From: an uncultured Clostridia bacterium
Lineage (GTDB): Bacteria > Bacillota > Clostridia > Oscillospirales > Ruminococcaceae
Direction: 5' to 3'
DNA: 39,539 bases
Assembly (NCBI GenBank): GCA_947623585.1
Contig: CANQHA010000018.1
Coordinates: forward strand, 1 to 39,539
In this document: one piece after another, positions 7,225 through 15,363 of the stretch
Layout of the letters: every line of letters begins with the position of its first letter
Numbering within the stretch: position 1 is the stretch's first letter
Made by a program: the position numbers and the translations under genes
Notes under the pieces: model-generated
The model's database searches: none
The model's input: only the letters and a program-made list of their open reading frames with translations
What the model was told of the DNA's origin: nothing

Positions 7225-7806
7225 ATGAAAAACAAAAAACTTCTCACCCTCGTCGAGGGCGCCGTCATGGTCGCCCTTGCAACCGTTCTCTGCTTCATAA
7301 GGATCGTCAGATTCCCTTGGGGCGGCTCGGTCACGCTGCTTTCGATGCTTCCTATAACGATTTACAGCATTCGCCGCGGCGTGAAATGCGGACTGCTTGC
7401 TTCGTTCGTCTTCTCGCTGATTCAGTTTTTGCAGGGCGTTATGGACGGTCTTTTCGGCTGGGGGCTTACCGGTGGTATGCTCATTGCCTGCATTCTCTTT
7501 GACTACATAGTCGCTTTCACGGTTTTAGGTTTTGCCGGAGTTTTCGGCAACAAGAGCTTTGGCAGAATGATTGCCGGCACCGTTCTTGCGATATTCCTCC
7601 GCTATGTCAGCCATGTTATCAGCGGAGCAGCGGTCTGGCACTCGATCGGCAACATCTGGGAGGCGTTCTATACCGAGAACGAGTGGGTTTACAGCATCGT
7701 TTACAACGGCGTTTATATGGGCATTGAGCTTGTCCTGACCGTCGCCGTGACGGTAGCGCTTCTGAAGCTGCCGCAGACCAAGCAGTTCGTCTCGCCGAAG
7801 GATTGA
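7225..7806 (+). CDS. thiT: Thiamine transporter S-component, ECF type (ThiT)
   Basis: A 193-residue integral membrane protein with about six hydrophobic helices, the usual size for ThiT. It captures thiamine and works with the shared ECF energising module (EcfA1, EcfA2, EcfT), which is not in this window. Supporting motifs are the N-terminal LVEGAVMVALATVL, common in ECF S-components, and RYVSHVISGAAVWHS, matching the ThiT substrate-site signature (R-Y-x-x-H-x-x-x-G). The start at 7225 follows AAAGGAGG; the same frame is open upstream through the terminator but this part is untranslated leader. Identity is strongly supported by the TPP riboswitch. Confidence 0.95.
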   Translation: MKNKKLLTLVEGAVMVALATVLCFIRIVRFPWGGSVTLLSMLPITIYSIRRGVKCGLLASFVFSLIQFLQGVMDGLFGWGLTGGMLIACILFDYIVAFTVLGFAGVFGNKSFGRMIAGTVLAIFLRYVSHVISGAAVWHSIGNIWEAFYTENEWVYSIVYNGVYMGIELVLTVAVTVALLKLPQTKQFVSPKD

Positions 7807-7808
7807 GA

Positions 7809-7937
7809 GGTAAAAGGTATTCCCATTTTCCTTGCGGAAAATGGGAATGCTATCGCTCATCACCCCACCCCTGCCAAGTTGCCTGCGGGCGGAAAAATAT
7901 CGAAGCCCCCTCCCCTTTGAGGGGCGGGGGCGGGGGC
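7809..7937 (+). repeat. Three-hairpin repeat, copy R2
   Basis: GGTAAAAGGTATTC begins it, followed by hairpin H1 (15-bp stem built on CCCATTTTCC/GGAAAATGGG), the constant block ATGCTATCGCTCATCACCCCACCCC, a short hairpin around GCC-TGC-GGGC, and a GC-rich hairpin (CCCCCTCCCCT/AGGGGCGGGGG). It lies just after the thiT stop. Confidence 0.8.
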
Positions 7938-7964
7938 AGCGTATCTCAAAACACCCGCCATCTC

Positions 7965-7998
7965 AAAAACCGTTCGCATTTCTGCGAACGGTTTTTTC
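7965..7998. terminator. Bidirectional terminator between thiT and the small helical protein gene
   Basis: AAAACCGTTCGCA and TGCGAACGGTTTTTT form a near-perfect stem with a short TTTC loop, with T-runs on both strands. It separates two convergent genes. Confidence 0.9.
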
Positions 7999-8016
7999 AC
8001 GTATTCCGGTCCTGCC

Positions 8017-8253
8017 TTACTTTTTCCCGAACAGGTTTTTCAGGCCGCCCAGCTTGTCGCCGATGTCGTCGAGCGCGACCTTTGCCTTGATGCCGTCAAC
8101 TACCTTCTGAAGCTGATCGTCCGGCAGATCGACGCCCGCAAGCTCCTCGACGGTCTTGACAGGCTCCTTTTTGAACTGTTCGAGCAGCTTGTCGTCGTTC
8201 TGAATCTTCGCAACGACCTCCTCGACCTTGTCCTTGATCTCCTTGATGTCCAT
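8017..8253 (-). CDS. Small helical protein with leader-peptide-like sequence (unknown function)
   Basis: A 78-residue charged protein from the ATG at 8253, which has GGAGGTG eight bases upstream; a GTG three codons earlier overlaps that site and is less likely. The sequence is almost all amphipathic helix: KIQNDDKLLEQFKKEP, then VKTVEELAGVDLPDDQLQKVVDGIKAKV and a Gly/Lys-rich tail. The pattern F-x-x-x-P-x-x-x-x-x-x-L-x-G-x-x-L-P-D-D resembles NHLP/Nif11-type precursor leaders, but there is no obvious core peptide and no modification enzyme nearby. It may equally be a stand-alone abundant small protein. It has its own near-consensus promoter. No function is assigned. Confidence 0.8.
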   Translation of the reverse strand: MDIKEIKDKVEEVVAKIQNDDKLLEQFKKEPVKTVEELAGVDLPDDQLQKVVDGIKAKVALDDIGDKLGGLKNLFGKK

Positions 8254-8285
8254 AATTTGCACCTCCGCAGAAATTTTATGATAAA

Positions 8286-8314
8286 AGTATATACCCGAGC
8301 GAAGATTTTGTCAA
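8286..8314 (-). promoter_or_regulatory. Strong promoter for the small helical protein
   Basis: On the minus strand TTGACA (8309-8314), 17 bp, TATACT (8286-8291), about 33 bp before the start codon. A near-consensus match implies high expression. Confidence 0.8.
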
Positions 8315-8451
8315 TATTTTTCCCTGCGCACCTCCGCCCTTGCCCTTTGCTTTTATTCTCATTTCAAGAGAAACCGCGCGATATGTGCAAAATATACAAA
8401 TTTATGACTTAAACTTCTCCGAAATTCACGGCAGAGAATTTTTAAAACCCC

Positions 8452-8516
8452 TTGCAATTTTGATATGCGGGTGGTATAATCTTGGTACTAAGTGGTAATT
8501 AGTGCATTTTAGCGGT
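8452..8516 (+). promoter_or_regulatory. dcw operon promoter with MraZ-type operator repeats
   Basis: TTGCAA (8452-8457), 17 bp, TATAAT (8475-8480). Overlapping and following it are GTGGT (8471), TTGGT (8482), GTGGT (8492), GTGCA (8502) and GCGGT (8512), spaced 10-11 bp. Known MraZ proteins bind short G-rich direct repeats at helical-turn spacing in their own promoter, so autoregulation of the operon by MraZ is the likely reading. Confidence 0.7.
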
Positions 8517-8545
8517 AAAATTCTCAGGAAAGGGGATGAAATCTG

Positions 8546-8995
8546 TTGCAGAGCACGGTTGACGCTTCAAAAATGATGAGCGGCGAGCTGCCGTACACTA
8601 TCGACTCAAAGGGAAGAATGAGCTTTCCGCAGCGCTTCCGCGACGTTTTGGGCGACAGATTCATTCTCACGCGAGGAGCGGATCACCGCCTTGTCGCATA
8701 TTCGGAGGAAAGCTGGAACTCCCTTATGCTTCGCATTTCGCAGATGCGAGAGGGCAGGGAGAAGGAGATTTTAAAGCAGATCTATATCAAAGGCGCGATA
8801 CCGGTCGAGGCCGACAAGCTGGGAAGGATACTCGTTCCGCAGGCGCTTCGCGAATACGCCCGCCTTTTGAAGGACGTCTATGTCGTCGGCGCGATGGATA
8901 CCGCCGAGATCTGGGACAAAGACGCCTATGAGAGCTTTACTCAATCGATAGCTCCCGAGGAGCTTTACGGAGCGCTTTCGGCTTTGGAGATTTGA
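8546..8995 (+). CDS. mraZ: Transcriptional regulator MraZ
   Basis: A 149-residue MraZ protein with two AbrB-like SpoVT repeats. The first repeat has the diagnostic YTIDSKGRMSFPQRFRD, the second IPVEADKLGRILVPQALREYARL. It forms rings and represses the dcw operon through direct repeats upstream. The TTG start is supported by AGGAAAGGGG ten bases before it; an ATG nine codons on (8573) would give the more usual length of about 140 but has no ribosome site. First gene of the cluster, 4 bp before rsmH. Confidence 0.96.
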   Translation: MQSTVDASKMMSGELPYTIDSKGRMSFPQRFRDVLGDRFILTRGADHRLVAYSEESWNSLMLRISQMREGREKEILKQIYIKGAIPVEADKLGRILVPQALREYARLLKDVYVVGAMDTAEIWDKDAYESFTQSIAPEELYGALSALEI

Positions 8996-8999
8996 TTTT

Positions 9000-9935
9000 G
9001 TGGAATTCAAACATCTTCCCGTCCTTTTGGACGAATGTATAGACGGTCTTAACATAAGACCGGACGGAATATATGTAGACGGCACCGCGGGCGGCGGAGG
9101 GCATTCTTATGAGATAGCAAGGCGTCTCGAAAAAGGGCTGCTCATCGCCATTGACCGCGATCCCGACGCCGTTAAAGCCGCAGGGGAAAGGCTTTTCGGG
9201 CTGAACGCGAGGGTTGTCAACTCAAACTACTGCGAAATGGACAGAGTTGTGCGCGGGCTCGGATTCGGCGGGGCCGACGGTATTCTTTTGGATCTCGGGG
9301 TATCGAGCTGGCAGCTCGACAACCGCGAAAGGGGCTTTTCCTATCACGACGACGCGCCTCTCGATATGCGCATGAGCCGCGAGGGAATGAGCGCCCGCGA
9401 CGTCGTCAACAATTATTCCTTTGAAGAGCTCAGCCGTATAATTTACGAATACGGCGAAGAAAGATACGCCAAAAACATTGCCTCCAATATAGTAAAGTTG
9501 CGTGAATCAAATCCCATCGAATCTACTGCGGAGCTGGCTGAGATAATCAGGCAGTCGGTTCCGCAGAAGGCTCGGCGGGATCGCAACCCGTCAAGAAAGA
9601 CCTTTCAGGCCATAAGAATTGAAGTAAACAACGAGCTCGGATTTCTTTCCGAGGCGCTCGATCGGGCGTTCGACCTTTTGAACGTCGGCGGGCGGTTTGC
9701 AATAATAACGTTTCATTCGCTTGAGGACAGGCTGGTGAAGCAGCGCTTCGCCGATTTTTGCCGAGGCTGCACCTGTCCGCCCGAATTTCCGGTCTGCGTT
9801 TGCGGAAAAACCCCGAGCGCAAGGCTTATCACCAAAAAACCTATCGAGCCGAGCGAAGAAGAGCAGCGAATAAACCCGCGCTCGCGTTCGGCAAAGCTGA
9901 GGATAATAGAAAAAATCAAGGACAGAGACATCTGA
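9000..9935 (+). CDS. rsmH: 16S rRNA (cytosine-1402 N4)-methyltransferase RsmH
   Basis: A 311-residue SAM-dependent methyltransferase that modifies C1402 in the ribosomal P site. Seen directly: the N-terminal FKHLPVLLDECIDGL, the SAM-binding YVDGTAGGGGHSYEIA, the DGILLDLGVSSWQLD motif, and the C-terminal TFHSLEDRLVKQRF. Length is normal. The GTG start lies 4 bp after mraZ, with GGAG inside the end of mraZ, which suggests translational coupling. Confidence 0.97.
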   Translation: MEFKHLPVLLDECIDGLNIRPDGIYVDGTAGGGGHSYEIARRLEKGLLIAIDRDPDAVKAAGERLFGLNARVVNSNYCEMDRVVRGLGFGGADGILLDLGVSSWQLDNRERGFSYHDDAPLDMRMSREGMSARDVVNNYSFEELSRIIYEYGEERYAKNIASNIVKLRESNPIESTAELAEIIRQSVPQKARRDRNPSRKTFQAIRIEVNNELGFLSEALDRAFDLLNVGGRFAIITFHSLEDRLVKQRFADFCRGCTCPPEFPVCVCGKTPSARLITKKPIEPSEEEQRINPRSRSAKLRIIEKIKDRDI

Positions 9936-9955
9936 CTTTTTGGGAGGGCTGAAAA

Positions 9956-10444
9956 ATGGCGTCACGCGGCAATCTTGCTTACGACCTTTCGGTATACGAG
10001 CCGAAAAAAGCGCCCAACCCCGCCGAGGAAAAGCGAAGCGACATCAAGGTTAAGAAAAATCCCGTGCCGGTGGTTCGACGCGAAAGCGCCTTCAAGTTCA
10101 CGGTCAGAGCGTTCTTTATCCTTGCAGTCATGTGCGCGGTTTTATACGGCAAGGTCGAATCCAACGCGCTTTTCAACGAGATAAGCGACCTTGAGGATCA
10201 GCTCGCAAGCCTTCAGAGCGAAAACATAACCCTCGCCGCCGAATACGAGGCGAGAACGTCTCTTAAAAACGTCGAGGATTACGCCGAGAACGTTTTGGGG
10301 CTCAAAAAGCTCGACAAGGCGCAGATCGAGTATGTCGAGATACCGGGCGACACGGTGATAGAGAAAGTCGAGATCGAGAACAAGAACATATTTATCCGCA
10401 TCAGAAGCTGGTTCAACGAGATAAAGGAGCATCTTGGTGCGTAA
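9956..10444 (+). CDS. ftsL: Cell division protein FtsL
   Basis: A 162-residue bitopic protein with the FtsL layout: a basic cytoplasmic N-terminus (about 50 residues), one membrane helix (AFFILAVMCAVLYG, about 50-65), and an extracytoplasmic coiled coil (ISDLEDQLASLQSENITLAAEYEARTSLKNVEDYAENVLGLKKLD). Sequence conservation is always low in this family, so position between rsmH and the class B PBP is important evidence. It partners with FtsQ/DivIB and DivIC in the divisome. ATG preceded by GGGAGG. Confidence 0.88.
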   Translation: MASRGNLAYDLSVYEPKKAPNPAEEKRSDIKVKKNPVPVVRRESAFKFTVRAFFILAVMCAVLYGKVESNALFNEISDLEDQLASLQSENITLAAEYEARTSLKNVEDYAENVLGLKKLDKAQIEYVEIPGDTVIEKVEIENKNIFIRIRSWFNEIKEHLGA

Positions 10445-10572
10445 GCGGAATATAAACGCCGCGTTGTTAATAAGATAATACGGACAGGAAAAAAGTTGAG
10501 CTTTGCAAATATATCAGCGCGGCGGGCTTGACTTTTTGCTTATAATCAAACTTTCCCGGGAGGGTCGAGGTC

Positions 10573-12810
10573 TTGGAAAAGGCAGTTTCGCCGATGAAAT
10601 CAAAATTCTGGCTCGTCGTCGTTTTCGCGGTAATGGTCGCGATAATGGCGTATATTTCCTATACGATGTATAACGTCGCGGTCCGTGAGAGCGGAAAATA
10701 TCAGGCGATGGCGAACGACCAGCAGTTCAAGACCATGACCGTGACCGCGAACCGCGGCTCGATTTACGACCGAAACGGTCAGGTGCTCGCTCAGAGCATA
10801 ACCGTCTATACCATCTATGTCGATCCTATCGTATATCAGGAGCGCGACCGCGACAACGAAAATCTCATCGTCGGCACTCTCGTCCAAAATCTCGGAGTTA
10901 CCGACAGTGAGGTCAGGGAAAAACTCTATCAGAACAACCGCTATCAGGTCATAGCAAGAAATATCGACAAAGCCACCGCGGTCGCCATTTCAAACGTAAT
11001 GGCGGACGCCGGCATAACTTCTGTCGTCGCTTCTCCGACGGCAAAGCGCTATTACCCCAACAACGACCTCGCCGCAAACGTCATAGGGCATCTTCACTAT
11101 GACGGCTACGGCATTTACGGCCTTGAGAGCTATTACGATGACTATCTCACCGGCGTTGACGGAAAGATCATCACCGCGATAGACGCTTTCGGAAAAGAGA
11201 TTCAGTATCGCTATAAGCAGAGCTATGACGCTCAGGACGGCGACTCGATTTATACAAATATCGACACTACTATCCAGTATTATGTAGAGAAGGAGCTCAA
11301 AGCGGCGGTAGATTCAAACCACGCGAAAGAAAAGGGCTGCGCGATAGTCATGGAGGCAAAGACCGGCAAGATTCTTGCAATGGCTACCGAGCCGGACTAT
11401 GACCTCAACAACCCCGCCGAGATATACGACGCCGAGACTGCGGAGCAGCTTGCAGAGATCTTAAGCACTCAGGGCGAGGAGGCGTATAACGCCGCGCGCT
11501 CGGACGCTTGGAACCGCCAGTGGACAAACAAAGCGATATCAACGCTTTACTTCCCGGGGTCGGTCTTCAAGGTCGTGACCGGTTCGGCGGCGCTTGAAGA
11601 GCACGCCATTTCGCCTTTAAGCGACACGTTTTACTGCAACGGCTCGGTCACCGTCGTCAAGGGCGTTCCGCCAATCCACTGCTGGACCACGAGCGGCGGC
11701 CACGGCGAGCAGAATTTCGTTCAGGCGATGACCAATTCCTGCAACCCGGCGTTCATAGCCATCGGGCAAAAGCTCGGCGCAAAGGCTTTTACCGACTATT
11801 TCAAAGCGTTCGGGCTCACCGAAAAGACCGGCATCGATCTTCCCGCCGAGACCGACAGCATCTATGTTCCCTATTCGAGGATAACCACCCTCGACCTTGC
11901 GACGAGCTCGTTCGGCCAGACCAACAAAATAACCCCGCTTCAGATGATAACCGCCTATGCCGCGGTAATAAACGGCGGCTATCTCGTCACGCCTTATATC
12001 GTCAACAAAATCGTTGACGCCGACGGCAACATCGTCAAGCAGTTCGAGCCGACTATCAAGCGTCAGGTCATCTCCGAGGAGACCTCGGCGATAATGCGGA
12101 GCACCCTTGAGACCGTCGTTACGACGAATCAGGGCTCGAACGTTTATATCAAGGGCTACAACATCGGAGGAAAATCCGGCACCTCTCAGAAGCTCGACCT
12201 TCCGGGCGGAGAGACCCGCTATGTTTCCTCATACTGCGCGTTTTACCCCGCCGACGACCCCGAGATAATCATGCTCGTTATGATAGACGAGCCGACCGCC
12301 GGAAGATATTACGGCTCGGCAGTCGCGGCGCCGGTCGTTTCAAACTCTCTTACGGAGATTCTTCCCTATCTCGGATATTATGCGGAATACAGCGAGGAGG
12401 ACCTTGAAAACCTCGACGTGAACGTCCCCGATCTGATAAATTCCGACGTTTCCTCCGCCGTTTCGACCCTTGAGGCGCTCGGTCTTTCGGCCGAGACCGT
12501 CGGCTCGGGCGAAAAGGTCGTCCGTCAGGTCCCCGCGACGGGAAATTCTATGCCCAAGGGCTGCACGGTGGTGCTTTATACCGAAAGCGACGTCGAGCCG
12601 GAATACGTCTATGTTCCCGATCTGACCGGAAAAACGCTTGAATACGCGAACAAAAAGCTCGCCGATCTCGGGCTGAATTTAAAGCCTCTCGGCGGAGCCG
12701 CAAGAAAAGCCGGAGCGACCTGCTCGGGCGTAATGAACTATAAAGACGAATACGTCGAGGTCGGCACCGTCATCGAGGCTTACTTCATCGTAAACGACGA
12801 GACGGGCTGA
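10573..12810 (+). CDS. Class B penicillin-binding protein (SpoVD/PbpB type) with PASTA domains
   Basis: A 745-residue transpeptidase that cross-links septal or spore-cortex peptidoglycan. It has an N-terminal membrane anchor (about residues 11-35), a dimerisation domain starting at NRGSIYDRNGQVLA, and a transpeptidase domain with S330-V-F-K, S389-C-N and K534-S-G-T. Two C-terminal PASTA repeats cover about 617-675 and 679-740 (VPDLINSDVSSAV, VPDLTGKTLEYANKKL). PASTA repeats and gene order fit SpoVD or PbpB; the two cannot be told apart here. The TTG start has GGGAGGG nine bases upstream; an ATG seven codons later is the alternative. A 128-bp gap separates it from ftsL, containing an isolated TATAAT. 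Confidence 0.95.
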   Translation: MEKAVSPMKSKFWLVVVFAVMVAIMAYISYTMYNVAVRESGKYQAMANDQQFKTMTVTANRGSIYDRNGQVLAQSITVYTIYVDPIVYQERDRDNENLIVGTLVQNLGVTDSEVREKLYQNNRYQVIARNIDKATAVAISNVMADAGITSVVASPTAKRYYPNNDLAANVIGHLHYDGYGIYGLESYYDDYLTGVDGKIITAIDAFGKEIQYRYKQSYDAQDGDSIYTNIDTTIQYYVEKELKAAVDSNHAKEKGCAIVMEAKTGKILAMATEPDYDLNNPAEIYDAETAEQLAEILSTQGEEAYNAARSDAWNRQWTNKAISTLYFPGSVFKVVTGSAALEEHAISPLSDTFYCNGSVTVVKGVPPIHCWTTSGGHGEQNFVQAMTNSCNPAFIAIGQKLGAKAFTDYFKAFGLTEKTGIDLPAETDSIYVPYSRITTLDLATSSFGQTNKITPLQMITAYAAVINGGYLVTPYIVNKIVDADGNIVKQFEPTIKRQVISEETSAIMRSTLETVVTTNQGSNVYIKGYNIGGKSGTSQKLDLPGGETRYVSSYCAFYPADDPEIIMLVMIDEPTAGRYYGSAVAAPVVSNSLTEILPYLGYYAEYSEEDLENLDVNVPDLINSDVSSAVSTLEALGLSAETVGSGEKVVRQVPATGNSMPKGCTVVLYTESDVEPEYVYVPDLTGKTLEYANKKLADLGLNLKPLGGAARKAGATCSGVMNYKDEYVEVGTVIEAYFIVNDETG

Positions 12811-12850
12811 TCAAGGCCGCAATTTGTCATCAGGATATAAGAGGTATATT

Positions 12851-14296
12851 ATGAGACTTTCAGAACTTTTGAAGGGCGTTGCCGAAACAAATCTTCCGGA
12901 TATTGAAATAACGGGACTTTTCTCCGATTCCAGAAAGGAAATGGGGGAGGGAAGTCTCTTTGTCTGTCTTTCGGGCAGAAATTTCGACGCTCACCTTGCC
13001 GTTCCCGAGCTTTCAAAAAAAGGGGTGTCGGTTTTTGTCGTCGAGCGCGACTGCGGCATAAAAAATCAGGTGATAGTGCCCGACACCCGCGAGGCGCTTT
13101 CGCTTCTGTGGGCTAACTTCTGCGGCAACCCTCAGCGCGAGATGAAAATGGTCGCCGTTACCGGCACAAACGGAAAAACCACCATAACGACGGTCATAAA
13201 GAAAATGCTTAGCGCGCTCGGGCATAAGGTCGGGCTTATAGGCACCTGCGGCGACGAGATAGGCGACGAGTTTTTGCACTCGGAGCGCCTTGCGCCGTCA
13301 ACTCCCGAGCCTGCCGACTTTTATCCTCTTCTGAGAAAAATGGCGGACGCCGGCTGCGAATACTGCGTTATGGAAGCAACTTCGCAGGGCCTTGTACAAA
13401 AAAGGCTCGCCGGGGTAAGGTTTGAGGTCGCGGCGTTCACCAACCTCACTCAGGACCACCTTGACGTGCACGGGACGATGGAGAACTACTATCAGGCGAA
13501 AAAGACGCTGTTTTATCAGTGCGGCAAGGCGCTTATAAATATCGACGACCCCTACGGCGAGAGGCTTTTTGGCGAGGCGGAGTGCGAAAAGTACAGCTTT
13601 TCAATTGATAAAGAAGCAGATTTTTCCGCCGACGCCGCCTGTTTAAGGCCCCACGGCTCGATTTATTGGTACTGTCACGGTCATAAGGCATATAAGACCG
13701 AGATACGCCTGCCCGGCGGCTACAACGTTTCAAACACCCTCTGCGCGCTCGCCTGTCTTCAGCTTTTGGGCTTTTCGCCCGAGGACGCCGTGCCGATAAT
13801 AAAAGATATCGATGGCGTTCGCGGGCGGTGCGAGGTCGTTCCGACCGGCAGGGATTTCACCGTCATTCTCGACTATGCACATTCGCCCGACGCGCTTGAA
13901 AACATTCTCGGAAGCGTAAAGGAGTGCGCTTCGGGCAGGGTCGTATGTCTTTTCGGCTGCGGAGGAAACCGCGACCCGATAAAGCGCCCGATAATGGCGC
14001 GGGCTGCGGCAAAATACGCCGATTTTCTGATAATCACCTCCGACAATCCCCGAAACGAAGACCCTCACGCGATAATAACAGATATCCTCGAAGGTCTTAT
14101 CGGGACAAAAACCGAGTATATTGAAATAGACAACCGCCGCGAAGCGATCTTCTGGGCGATAAAAAACGCCCGCACCGACGACACCATCGTGCTCGCCGGA
14201 AAGGGTCACGAGGATTATCAGATACTCGCCGGCGGGGTGAAGATACATTTCGACGAGCGCGAAATAGTCAAAGAAGCGCTTGAAAGTCTCGACTGA
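12851..14296 (+). CDS. murE: UDP-MurNAc-tripeptide synthetase MurE (meso-diaminopimelate type)
   Basis: A 481-residue ATP-dependent ligase adding the third amino acid to UDP-MurNAc-L-Ala-D-Glu. Motifs: VTGTNGKT (residues 103-110), the carbamylated-lysine region (EATSQGL), NLTQDHLDVHG, YAHSPDALE, and D398-N-P-R. The DNPR motif marks meso-diaminopimelate specificity rather than lysine. The ATG at 12851 with AGAGGT upstream is chosen; an upstream TTG in frame at 12824 lacks a site. murF and murD, which usually flank mraY, are absent. Confidence 0.96.
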   Translation: MRLSELLKGVAETNLPDIEITGLFSDSRKEMGEGSLFVCLSGRNFDAHLAVPELSKKGVSVFVVERDCGIKNQVIVPDTREALSLLWANFCGNPQREMKMVAVTGTNGKTTITTVIKKMLSALGHKVGLIGTCGDEIGDEFLHSERLAPSTPEPADFYPLLRKMADAGCEYCVMEATSQGLVQKRLAGVRFEVAAFTNLTQDHLDVHGTMENYYQAKKTLFYQCGKALINIDDPYGERLFGEAECEKYSFSIDKEADFSADAACLRPHGSIYWYCHGHKAYKTEIRLPGGYNVSNTLCALACLQLLGFSPEDAVPIIKDIDGVRGRCEVVPTGRDFTVILDYAHSPDALENILGSVKECASGRVVCLFGCGGNRDPIKRPIMARAAAKYADFLIITSDNPRNEDPHAIITDILEGLIGTKTEYIEIDNRREAIFWAIKNARTDDTIVLAGKGHEDYQILAGGVKIHFDEREIVKEALESLD

Positions 14297-14316
14297 AAGC
14301 AAGGGAAGGAAAAGCT

Positions 14317-15333
14317 ATGCCGTTTTGGATAAATCTGATAGCAGCAGTTGTTTCGGCGGTCGTCTCCGCGGGCTTCGGCGCAATATTGATACCCTATCTC
14401 AAAAAGCTGAAGGTCGGCGCTCACATTCTTGAAATAGGCCCCCGCTGGCAGAAGGACAAAGAGGGCACCCCGCTGATGGGCGGTTTCATGTTTATTCTTT
14501 CAACGGTTGCCGTCTCGCTCCTCGTCTATTTTATTATTTTTAAATACCGCGAGCAGAATCTCATCGAGCAGCCGAAAAACGCGCTTTGGCAGCTTCTTGC
14601 GGGGCTCGGCTCGTCGCTGCTTTTCATGCTTATCGGATTTGCGGACGATTACATAAAGGTCGTCAAAAAAAGAAATCAGGGCTTCAACGCAAAGGCCAAA
14701 AGCCTTTGTCAGGCAGTAGTGGTCGTTTTGACGCTCGTCGCAAGATATTTCCTCGGCGGAAAAACGACGGTCGTTATACCCTTTGCCGGCGAGGTCGATT
14801 TCGGAGTTTTCTATTACATAATAATGGCGATAGCGATCTACGGCTTTGTGAACGCCGTAAATCTCACCGACGGAGTAGACGGTCTTTGCGCCTCGGTGAC
14901 GCTTGTATATTCCGCTGCGTTCACGCTGATATTCGCGGTGCTCGGCAACTGGGAATATTCTGCCTTTGCGACGGCGCTTGCCGGCGGCTGTCTCGGATTT
15001 TTGGTCTGGAATCTGCACCCCGCTAAGGTCTTTATGGGCGACACCGGCTCGATGTTTTTGGGAGGGTGCGTCGTTGCGTTCGGCCTTGCAAGCGGGCTTG
15101 AGCTTTTGATACCGCTCGTCGGAATAATTTATTTCGCCGAGGCCATGAGCGACGTCATTCAGATAGGAAGCTATAAGCTGAGGCACAAAAGGGTCTTCAA
15201 GATGGCCCCGATACACCATCATTTCGAGCTTTCGGGCTGGAGCGAATATAAAATAGTATTTGTATTTTCCGGAATAACTCTCGTCGCGGGATTTTTGGGA
15301 ATACTCGCCGCGGTGATATATTCGGCGCAATAA
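14317..15333 (+). CDS. mraY: Phospho-N-acetylmuramoyl-pentapeptide transferase MraY
   Basis: A 338-residue polytopic enzyme with about ten membrane helices that makes lipid I on undecaprenyl phosphate. Conserved catalytic segments are visible: GTPLMGGFMFI, IGFADDYIKVVKKRNQGF (the Asp pair), NLTDGVDGLCASVT, LVWNLHPAKVFMGDTGSMFLGG, and the late MAPIHHHFELSGWSE. Twenty bases after murE, with AAGGAAA before ATG. Confidence 0.97.
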   Translation: MPFWINLIAAVVSAVVSAGFGAILIPYLKKLKVGAHILEIGPRWQKDKEGTPLMGGFMFILSTVAVSLLVYFIIFKYREQNLIEQPKNALWQLLAGLGSSLLFMLIGFADDYIKVVKKRNQGFNAKAKSLCQAVVVVLTLVARYFLGGKTTVVIPFAGEVDFGVFYYIIMAIAIYGFVNAVNLTDGVDGLCASVTLVYSAAFTLIFAVLGNWEYSAFATALAGGCLGFLVWNLHPAKVFMGDTGSMFLGGCVVAFGLASGLELLIPLVGIIYFAEAMSDVIQIGSYKLRHKRVFKMAPIHHHFELSGWSEYKIVFVFSGITLVAGFLGILAAVIYSAQ

Positions 15334-15363
15334 CAAACGCTTGCTGAAAGGGGGGCTGCCGCC

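Noticed and set aside
10541-10546. TATAAT before the PBP gene as an internal promoter
   Set aside because: No -35 hexamer is found 16-18 bp upstream; TTGACT nearby is only 7 bp away. Kept only as a remark.
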